Below, piece by piece: positions 44,308-54,133 of a DNA stretch of 64,000 nucleotides; the stretch's first letter is position 1, and each line of letters opens with the position of its first letter. The notes under the pieces are model-generated. The model saw nothing but the letters and a program-made list of their open reading frames with translations. It was not told where the DNA came from and searched no databases. Source of the stretch: Xylogone sp. PMI_703 (lineage: Eukaryota > Ascomycota > Leotiomycetes); contig JAJTUQ010000006.1 of the NCBI GenBank assembly GCA_021399445.1, positions 620,001 to 684,000 on the forward strand, read 5' to 3'. Both the position numbers and the translations under genes were made by a program.

Positions 44308-46289
44308 CTATACCAATGGTATTTCTTCCTCTGTCAGCTTTCGAGATCTGGAAGGACGATAAACAACAAAATACCACCAAGACCCGATGGTTAACACGGT
44401 GAAGAAAAAGGCGAGAGTGATATAGATCCAGATATATGATGATATAACCGCGCTCTCCTGGTTCCAGTTGAAAAATGTCATCGAAAACACGCTCTGGGTG
44501 GAAATATATGTTAACATTGGATCCATTCAGTTGTTGAGAGGGAGGCTCTTACTGCAAGAAAAGTTCCCGGAAGAAAGACCATCGTGACGATCGCAATTGA
44601 TCGCATATGTTTTGATTCCCGGCCTGTTGCCAAGGCAATTTCAACGTTTGCTTCGCTATGGGACTGGTCGAGTTAGTTTATATAATCAAATTTATTGCTG
44701 GAGGGCATACCCATTGCGTTGCCATGGCCATTCCATCAACTCTCATTGTACAGTCTCGGATCTTGTTATCGTATTCACTAATAATTGCCTGGATTCGATT
44801 TTTGATCTTGTTTCCGACCCGCTGCATCTGCTCCTTGATAACTTCAGGGTTACGTTGAATTACCGGGTTCTTGCATCTTCTCAAACATTTTTGATATTCT
44901 TTTCCACTCTGAAGATGATCTCCGTGCGGACTCGGCCACTCCTCTTCAAGTCCTTTTTCACTCGATGCATCTGATAGCTCAGACTGAGTAGATGAGATTG
45001 CCTGATTGGGTTGAGGCTCACTGGTCGATATATTTGACGAGTTGTCTTCGAATCTATCTCTGGTTTTTCTATCAGTTTCTTGGGGTTCTTTCAGTTTGAA
45101 TACCGTGGACTTGAGCTCATCGGTATGATCGCTCATCTTGGCTAGCTGGGCATTCCAGCTTACCAGTGCATTTCTGAGGTACGTTGTATTCAACCAAGCA
45201 GTTCTCTTCTCTTGATTCCGTTTTTCTGTTTCAGAAAGTGGTATGCTTTCCCAGTTTGACGTAAAGTCCAACTCTAATATCTTGGTTTCCAGCTCATCAA
45301 TTGTGGCTTCAACAATATGCACATGCCTAGACATTTCAATTTCTGCGAATATGCCTGGCATGAGAAGTGGATGAGCTATTTCAGCCGTAGCAAAAGACAA
45401 GCGCTTGACTATTTCCTCTTCCACTGATAATGGGCATCCAAATAGGATAGCATAGGTCAAGCCGCAGTGTGGGAAGTAAGTGGCTGTCAGCGCGAGGTCC
45501 ATGTCCCATGCATGGCTACTGCGACAGTTATAAACTATTCATCGAGTTAGTTACATCACTGGGCCTAGAAGGTAAGAACTCGCCATAGGAAGGATATGCT
45601 CGCTCTCCCATCCGGACTTCTGCACTTGAGAATACTGGAATATCCGCACGGCTTATATCCCGAGCTATTGAACGGTGAGTATAGAATTTACTTGTGATTA
45701 GCCGGAATGTGTTTTTTGAGAATGGTAACGTTCGAACATTCCGTCGGCCACTCCCAATTCCTGAGCCTGGGCCTCCAGCCTCGCCCTTTTCAGTTAACGA
45801 TTCAAACGTCCTCTCTGTATTAGACCGTCCTGGCATCTCTTCATTAATGAGATCTAACCAGGCATTAGACCGTATTTTCTTCACGCCTCCAAATGCCAGT
45901 TCTCCGGTGCGTTTGGCCAATCTTTGTAGAATTGGTTAGTATTTGCGATTTCATTATAATAAAAGAACTTCTTTACATAAGTACCAGCCCCGATGCAGAA
46001 CCATCAATATGAGGACGGTCCTGAGAAAAGATCAATTAAATATTTCATAAGTCTCTTATTTCGGGAACCCTTACGTTATGAATCCAGTCATCCCACTCCT
46101 TTTCCCCTTGTAATGACCAAATCTCAGGTTCCTCCAGACTATAAGCATTCGGATTTGATCAGTGGCATCTAATTACTGCACCTTTGAGCCTACCAGCATC
46201 CGCACTACCGTCGCAGGTTTCTCCTCATATTTAAAGACATTGTCTAGATCCTTTTCGCTGACTCCAGTGTTATCTCGCGCCCAATCCAT
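44308..46289 (-). CDS. CorA-like membrane protein (fungal MIT-superfamily-like)
   Basis: 547 aa in seven exons with introns 46132-46193, 46021-46074, 45922-45976, 45519-45579, 44664-44710 and 44494-44552. The hand-spliced total is divisible by three. Start at ATG 46289 (MDWARDNTGVSEKDLDN). The middle part matches the fungal CorA-like family by pattern: LALTATYFPHCGLTYAILFG, HPLLMPGIFAEIE, a long coiled-coil-like helix, AIISEYDNKIRDCTMRVDG, MRSIAIVTMVFLPGTFLA, SVFSMTFFNW, then a second membrane segment (YIWIYITLAFFFTVLTIGSWWYF) and a basic tail. Two membrane helices near the C-terminus as in CorA Mg2+ channels, but the GMN signature is not present at the expected loop (S-M-T-F-F-N-W instead). 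Transport activity is doubtful. The donor at 45579 (GTTCTT) is weak, yet only it preserves frame. Confidence 0.8.
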
Positions 46290-47700
46290 AGTTGATTTCA
46301 AAAGATGTTGTCGCGAGGTTTTGTTTTTACAGCGTGAGGCTGAGCAAGGATCTCACCGCGCACAATGCCCGCTCCAAGCCTCATTACACTATCACTATTA
46401 GGGATCGATGCCCAGGACTTAGACTCAGACCAGTATAGACGGCCGGTGAGTGAGCATTACTACACCATGGAGCATCTATGCGAAAGTTTATGACGCAGCA
46501 TAATGGCTTAGAGCGGATGTGGGTGAGAGAAGTGAAACGAATGCAGTAGTAGCGAGTGTAGAACCCACTATCCAATGTTTCACACCGCTCAGACACAAAC
46601 CTTTAACTTTGGAAATCTATCTTTTCCTACCGGAAATAAATCAATGGGCTCAAGTTTATAGAATGCCAAAGTGTGCGGAAATGTAAGTTCCATATTTATG
46701 TATCGACAGCGAAAACTTTACATGGCACATTCCTTGTGATACAGCCCTCTCCCCTAAATGAAGGAAGGTGGGTCTATAAGGCGGCATCCAAATTTGGTAT
46801 TGCCGGTAGGTGTCCATTGGCTGGAAACCTTGCCGCTTTATAGACCCACCTTCTTTCATTTAGGGGAAGACGATTGTAGTAAGTTTTAACTGTTAACGTC
46901 GTCTTTTAAAGTAATATAATTACAATGTGCTTTGAGCATTATATTTAATTTCAAACCGCTGTAATTGATATATAACAGGTTCTTGAGAAACCCTTGGTTA
47001 GTCTTTAATTATGTCTTTGCAGAAACATGCTATATATACCCAGTATCACCATGAAATTTGATCCGTGTGGATCTATTAGTGGACACCCATGAGTTGTTGA
47101 TGCTCGAAACTCATACACTTAGCACACAAGCTAATAATGGCACCCCTCTAAACACTTCACTCTTCTTCACAAAATATCGACTCTGGCCATTTGATTTGCT
47201 CAACATAGCTCAACCCGAGCTTGACGGGTCAGCATGTCCCATAAAGGCTTTAAGGTCTTGTGATAATTTCTCGAAATCTCCGTCATAATCTAATTCTAGC
47301 AATACACTTACCTGTCTGGCTCCGCCGGGATGGGGATAGTCTGCCTTGGTGGCTCCAGTTGTCCTCGACCACGATACTTCCCAAGTAAAGGTTCTAAGCA
47401 TATACACGTTTAGCACAACTTACTAGAACCGGTCAGCGTGCAGATGCGTGAGAGTGGTGTGCTCTCCATCATAGAATTTCATCCAATCATATCTCATCAC
47501 ACAGCCCCGTCCCGATGTTACAAGCGAAAAATGTCTGTGTGGCCAAATCGTGTAATATTAATACGCTCAACGATTCCCGCGCAGTTTCGTTTGTAAGCTC
47601 TTCTCTTTATTGAGTGTGTTATTAAGTATCTAGACAAGAACCACCTCCGCGCACCTCTTCCCCGCGAAACTACACTCACTCTTAACAGAGTCGCTCGAAG
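46290..47700. other. Intergenic, holds a MITE-like hairpin
   Basis: Divergent interval between the CorA-like gene and member D. No gene seen. The element at 46742-46876 is listed separately. Confidence 0.55.
46742..46876. repeat. MITE-like hairpin element between TA dinucleotides
   Basis: Arms 46751-46786 and 46831-46866 are 36 bp each and match with only two differences, both G/A, around a 44-nt loop. The arm begins CCCCTAAATGAA, sharing CCCCTAAATG with the element at 5202-5453. Weaker pairing extends outward to TA at 46740-46741 and 46877-46878. Non-coding; a folded transcript or cruciform is possible. Confidence 0.7.
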
Positions 47701-48013
47701 ATGGCGATCGAAGTTGTCAGGGCAACCTACGCGGAACAGACCGCTTTGGAGAACTTCTTTACGGATCTTTTTGGATGGGGAAAGACAGAAGTCCTTGTAA
47801 GAAGGCCTGCTGCTACCTCAAACGAAACACAAATAACGGCGTCTAAATAGTGGAAGCGTGGTCGATACCAATGTACGCTTCCTCGACGTCTAACACCGGT
47901 ATGTTAAGTGTTAATTGTAGCCTGGTCGTAACAGTTGGTAACTAATACGAATAAAGCAAGAAGTTGTGAAGCTACAAAACGTAATTAAATGCGAACACTA
48001 TGAACGAGTTTGA
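47701..48013 (+). CDS. MRHN-type small protein, diverged member D (66 aa)
   Basis: Three exons: 47701-47796 (32 codons), 47851-47898 (48 nt, 16 codons) and 47957-48013. Both introns are phase 0 (GTAAGA...AAATAG and GTATGT...ATAAAG, with CTAATAC branch-like sequence in the second). Exon 1 ends TDLFGWGKTEVL, exon 2 encodes WKRGRYQCTLPRRLTP, exon 3 begins QEVVKLQ. Little identity to B and C remains except L-F-G-x-G before the junction and an R-Y at the place of N-V-Y, but exon lengths, phases and the acidic/Leu start of exon 3 correspond. No signal peptide. Called as a relative on architecture; it could be an unrelated small gene. Confidence 0.5.
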
Positions 48014-49391
48014 TACATTTGCACCTGAGACAAGCGTGGGAAAATATATGGCAGAAGGGCAGATGCCTTTCTCAATTACAGGGCCAAGGGAAGTTAAAAT
48101 TATTGTGACTTGGGCCAAATATGTTCAGTAGCAATGTGAGGGTCCTAGTTACAAAGAGTGACGAAGGGGAAGTAGGCTAAGAGAAGTATGGGTGGGGAGT
48201 AGATTCTGTCTATCTACAAGGGAACTGGTATGCAGATCGATCTCTGTCCACCTGGAGGAGGAGAAAATCTCTCGTTTTATAACCCAGATTGTACTATATG
48301 ATACCTGTATTGTACTTTAATGGGTTTAATAAACTTAACGGAGGTAAAGTTAAGCTTGATATAATACGCTAAAAATCGTATCAGTATGGCTGTTACCCAC
48401 CTATCACTATACGGTTTGACATGGCGATTCTGACGGGCTGGGATTTATCTTACAGATTTATCTTACAATAACGGACTCGAAAATGCAGGAAACAAGGAGG
48501 AGCGATGATGGTTAAATTCTGATTAGGCAGTACGGTGACGGTTTGGACAGGGCAAAATGAAGTCTTGAGAGGAGGAGTGCATATGCTTATAAAGTACTTA
48601 GTGGAGGACGGGATAGCATGAGCCTATATGATCCGGTCTCTAGTAGACGAGTAGCGAATAGCAATCCCAAATATTGTTCATTAACACCTTTATTGCTTGC
48701 ACATTCGGGAACCTTCAAAAATAATGTCTTGACCATGTACGCCGGAATAGCTAGAGCTAGATTAATAACGAAGGGGGTGCTTGACGAAATAAACGAATTG
48801 TGAGATGCTCTTGGACAATATTTATCATAATTGCTAGTCTTAAAATGGCCAATCACTGCAACAGAAGCGGGACTAGAGGAGCTAAATATTGATGAAGTGC
48901 TTAAGGGTAAGATCTAAGTCTCAGGAATTTGGTGGTTACTTTCAATTAACTTTGGTGTGAATGATGAGTTTCAATAAGCTTCGTGATTTATACTAGTTGT
49001 ATCTTTTGGGGAAAACCACTTATATCGCTCGCAGAGACTTTATAGCTTTGAATTTACAAGTACAGAAAGCTTATATAGAAGGATTTGTTAACACTACGGA
49101 AGAATTTCTCGACGAACGATCCGGAGTTTATAATGTAGTCAAAGAAATAAGCTGGCTAAATAGTAGTTCATATTGTAAATTATCAAATAAAATTCAAAAT
49201 TTACTTTTGAACAGCACTGTCATCATAAAATATTATAATTAACGATTGAGGTGTAACCCGTATGCTTAGAGGCGTGTAAGCAAGTTTCAAAAGCCTATAA
49301 ATAACCATTCCAAAAGTTTGAAAGTACAAGTAACCGGCAGAAAGTTACAGGCGATAGTCTAAATTCTGAGAAGGAGTAAAAAGAACCAAGG
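48014..49391. other. Intergenic, no supported gene
   Basis: A stretch at 48997-49242 (+) reads protein-like (RRDFIALNLQVQKAYIEGFV) without an ATG or a known family, and an isolated WPITATEAGLEELNIDEVLK near 48846 precedes it. These may be remnants of one decayed gene. Confidence 0.4.
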
Positions 49392-51379
49392 CTAAACTTG
49401 ATCCATATTCTCCAACTCAGTTTTTTGCATTGCTTCTCTCATTTTTTCGATAGCTGGATCAAATGTTGATAAGTCTGGTTTATGCTCAGATATCGCTGAT
49501 TTGGCCATCTCGTTGAGATGAACTTCGACTGCAGTTGCGGCTCTGGTTAGCATAGGCTTATTAGGCACGCCTTTTAAGCAATAATCAAAACGTTTGTCAT
49601 CCATGCATTGTGAATGAATATTCCCGAACTTCTTCCTTAAGTCTCCAGATGAAGCTCTCTTTCGATCTTTAGAAAGGACAACGAGCATGTCATTTTTGAT
49701 CACATCGAGAGCGTCATGAATGAACTGGGAACAGTGTTCATGGTTATGCAGTTCATCAATCCACTAAGCTTTTAGTAAATCTACCCACCTTTAATAGCTT
49801 TGAAAACTGACCTTTGTGACTTGGTGTTTGACTTGAGCAACATATCTATCACTCCCCTCGATCTTTTTGAGAGTGAAGAATATATTGTTTAATGCACCTG
49901 TGATGTAGACTGATTTTCGTTTCTCCTGAAATTGTTCCACCAATTTCCAACCACCTAATGACCAGGTAAGTAATTCGAGAAAGAGGCAACCAAGAGTCCA
50001 TATATCATAAGCCCGAGAAATTGTCCCTCCTTGTACATCGCACTCGGGTGGCCTGTAACCAGGAACCTTGGGGATCCTACTATTTGGGATATTTGAACGG
50101 CTAGTATCACGGTTGAAGGATGATAAACCCATATCAGACACCACGAGAATTCCGTTCGGATCTTTTGATGATTGGAACCAGAGTATATTATCTGGTTTTA
50201 TATCACCATGCCTGCCATATTTCATCACCGTCAGATTCTGCAGGTGTTTTGGATCATGGATACTATCTATTGCAGCCATAATCCCCGAACATTGTTTCGA
50301 CACCCATCGAACTGTAAGGAGATCCCAGTTCGGGTCTCTTTTTTCCCAGTATTGATCAAGGGTGCTGTCTGCGTATGGAAAGAGAAAATAGTACCTTTTA
50401 TTGAGAGTGAACGTAGTCAACAGAGTCACGAGATGGTCGTGAACTAGACCATTGAATCGTTTCAATTGCTCTAATTCATTTCTAAATTGCTGCTCGTTAT
50501 TGAAATCTTCGTCGTGAAGCATCTTCAAAGCGAAAAATTCATTTTTAAAACCAATCTGTGAGAATCATGTAAGCCCACTCCAACTCAGCCGAGCTAAGTC
50601 TTAGGTGAAAAAAGTTAACTTACCTTCTCAAGAACAGTATGAAAGCCATGACTATAAGGGTCAATCTTGATGCGAGACACAAAACCGTATCCTCCCTCTT
50701 GCCCTGAAGGCTGGGAGGAAGAATGTGAGCGATCATCCTTTTTACACCACGGTAAGATGGTCTCGTTATCAAAGATGTGGTGTTTGGCCCTACTGTCGGG
50801 GTCCAGATCAAAATATGGAACCAGGAGCCGCAACTGTTTACTCTCAAATGACTCTCTATCGGAATCTTTCCAACTATCAAAACAGCTGAGAGGCTGATCA
50901 GGCTTATCTTTACGACAAAGAATTACCTCCCCCCTACTCATGGAGTGTCGACAGACTGGTAGCTTTTGATCGGAGACTCCTTCTCTAATGAACTTCCCAA
51001 TATCACTCACCTGATCCACTAAAGCTAACAGGGCGAAAGTCCTGAGATAGGTCTGGGCTCCAGAATTTTCCACTGGCCGGATAAGATCGCAGTAATCCTG
51101 GGCGTTTTCTACCTTGCAAGCCTCTAGCGCGACCAAAATCCGCCTCCTTGTTAAGATTTGAGATAAGAGCTTAAAGGGCAAGAAACCATCTTTAGAACCA
51201 TCCGCGCCCATCACTGCATGGTGTCGTAGTAATACACCAAGACGTCTTTCATCATTTTCGTCAATTATTGGAAGCTCGCTATTAGTCTCCGTAGGAAAGG
51301 TGTTACTTCGGTATCGCTCTCCCTCAATGAATATATCTGGTCGGGAAACCATGTTCTGGCTCGCTATACCCCCCTCCAT
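49392..51379 (-). CDS. Two-domain protein kinase (paralogue 2), DMG instead of DFG
   Basis: 623 aa in three exons, ATG 51379, introns 50556-50623 and 49764-49811. The N-terminal ~250 residues match kinase 1 in order: FLPFKLLSQILTRRRILVAL, LLALVDQVSDIGKFIREGV, CFDSWKDSDRESF, LRLLVPYFDL, NETILPW. The kinase domain has EGGYGFVSRI, Lys in FALKML, catalytic loop HGDIKPDN and VVSDMGLS, where Phe of DFG is Met, then PGYRPPE. Catalytic Lys, Asp and Asn remain, so activity is possible. It lacks the long polar C-tail of kinase 1. The last intron lies at the same place as the 72-nt intron of kinase 1 (V-K-H-Q-V-T-K|W-I-D-E-L-H versus K-Q-A-V-Q-D|E-F-H-D-L-F). Confidence 0.85.
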
Positions 51380-54133
51380 AAGTTAGGGCTTTCGTGGAGC
51401 CTCGGAGAGCACCGGGGCATACAAGAATGTACAGCCGACAAAGTCTCAACTGTAGAGAGGGAAATGAACCTCAAAAAGGCAGCCCTCAGCCTGGGAAGAA
51501 ATCAGCCTAGAGGCGTCCTCAACCTTTTAAGTAATAGCTAGTGGCGGGACATGTCCTTTTAAAGTCTGCTTCCCCTCTCAAAGTGACGACTAGCTACTCG
51601 TCATTTGGATTCGGTGTCTAACCACTCCACACATTACAGTTGGGTTTCCATGCATGTCTACCTTATCAAGATATGATTCGAATCGTCAAGGATAAGAGCG
51701 GCTTTTTTCTAAGGTCAGTACAAGAAGCTCGGTGACCACTTTAGGAATCGCTCCTCATCACCACGGCAAGGCTGTGTCAACATCTGCCAATGCAATTACG
51801 CTACTTCAAATCTTGTGATCTTGTTACGAGACTCTGGGGTTGTACAAAGTCCCAATTGGTAAGCTTGAGCCTCATTTTTAATGCAGCCAAGATAAGGCTA
51901 CGGGACGGCGAAGTCCACTTGAGCAATTGTCTAGATCCACTTGCCATAGCTGATACCAGACCACATCTCACGCATATTTCAGACTCTTATCTACAGGTGG
52001 GTTGTGCTGTATAAAAGAATTTGGCGATGTAATCAATTCAATCTAACTGTTCAAATATATTACATTGAAAACAGTAATACTGAAGTTATACTAATAATTT
52101 TTATATAATCTTAAGTCTTTTATGACTTTATTATAACATTTTTTACTATATACAATACACTTTTTATAGTATATATTCTCTTATAAATAAATTTGACTCT
52201 ATCTTTATATTAACTTATAAAAGTTGATTCAAGCTTTAATTATATGTTTATAGTTTGAGTTTTATATATAATTAATGTTTTTAAGTTTATAGTTATAACG
52301 TTTTTAATACTAAGAACTAAGTTAAGTTTATTTATTACTATAAGCTAACTAAACGATTTATAATGTCACTCCAGTTTAGGCTCCTCTATGTGCTCTTTTA
52401 GGAAAGTTTTTCGACAAGTTTACGGAGTTGTCTACAGACATCTCACCACGACCAGGCATGATCCTCCTCTTTCCAGCAACAAAGTTATGACAAACGAACG
52501 AATTCCAAATTTCAAATTCCCCACAACAAAACTCCAAGCAAGATTTAGATGTACGGCCGCAATCCCTCAGCACCTATCCACAGAAAAACTCTAAAATGGG
52601 AAGCCTTATTACAGAATTGAACTGTCTACTAGCAAACAGGAACTAAGTGCAGGAAGTATGTAAGCGCTGGCGGACATAATCCCTACATGGCTTTAAGGTT
52701 ACTGCAGTTTGTTATGCACTATTGCGGGTTTATGGGATTTTGATCGTGGGGGTGCTGGCGATTCCATGAAGGTTGTTAATTCTTTTTGTGAGTACGCAAC
52801 CGCTGTAGTAATGTGCCTCAGATGCGATTGAGCTGAAATTTGCGTCCGCTCTCGAGTTGGTTAATTTACATAAGGAATCTTTAGGTACAATTAAGTATCG
52901 GGTCCTCCCTATTCAGCTGAGGTATTCTTGTGCCAAAACTCGTTATGTTGCAGATAGAGAAAACTCGAATATGGCCTTTGACGTAAACTGAATTTGCATG
53001 CAACAGCGATAGTTACAGTAAGTGTGTCATGCGTAGCCGATGTTGTGAGATTGTATCGATGAAGCAAAAGAGAAAATCTGAGCGCTCATGTTTTCTCTGT
53101 TGTAGCCGCCTTCAGGTGAAGCCTCAAAACTCGATAAAGTAGGTCAAGCTTGAGAGGTGTTTTAACCGGCTCCTGGACTCATAGGACGGAGAAGCTCATA
53201 GTACACCGGCATTATTGATACGCACGTATCTGAAGTATCGGAGATATGGAGGTCTTTCTGTGGGCCTGAGTTAAATAACTTCCAACCATGTACTTTACAG
53301 TATGAGTCCCTCTTGCGTCTCGCTCACTCCCTCCATTCCCTGATCATTCGGGCGTTAAATTCTACCTGCTATCAGTGGCCGATCAAGCCGATTAGCATCT
53401 AAGCAATCACAAATGCTGTAGCTTTATGTAAAGCCGTTATTATTATTTCTCAAGGATGTTTGGCCCCTGAGCCTCGACGGCATCGCAGATTTTGCTCTGC
53501 TAAGCGTACAATCTACTCAAGGCCATAGCCACACCTAAACCAATCAGCAGGGATAACCCACATAGCAGAACCGCGATTTAATGGTTAGCCGATAGATAAA
53601 AAGCGAAACTTTATAGTTTATTGGTCAGAATATTCAAGGTGTTGCCTATGGAGCTCCAGGCAATGCTCAAGGCTGTGGGCACTTATGGGCTGCTTGCACG
53701 ATTTGTAACGGTGACATAATGATTTGAAAATGGGAATATATTGAAGTTAATTTCCCGGGCAACATATGATTTGCTCATTCATCTTTATCAGCCGTACTTC
53801 CGTATGTCAACCGCTTTTGTGCAAAACAAGGCAAAAATGAGGCTGATGGTTACACACCAATCACGAAGTTGCGCGCCAAGACCTAATGCCTGCCGGGTTC
53901 CGATGGGCGACAATAGGACTTTTGTCCTCCACCCAATCAATGCCGCTCAAACTGGGTGTTGGTCTTAAGTACAGCCCACGCAGCCTTACAGAAAGTTGAA
54001 ATGCAACACCACATCTCTCTCTTCTCTTCTACCTTCCTCTTCCTCCTTAAGCAAGCAAATTGCACCCAAAGCTCCAACCAACAAGGCGATTTCACTCTAG
54101 TTTCGCATGGAGTAAGTTTAGAGAAACATCAGT
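51380..54133. other. Gene-poor stretch with an AT-rich tract
   Basis: 2.75 kb without a supported gene. The AT-rich part at 52030-52370 is listed separately. The remainder shows short ORFs only. Confidence 0.5.
52030..52370. other. AT-rich tract
   Basis: About 340 bp made almost wholly of A and T with many TTATA and TTTATA words, sharply richer than its flanks. It may be a remnant of a transposon altered by repeat-induced point mutation, but no parent is recognisable. Confidence 0.6.

Noticed and set aside
48997..49242. 81-codon protein-like ORF
   Set aside because: Begins at TTG, no upstream exon with ATG could be joined; kept only as a note in the intergenic entry.
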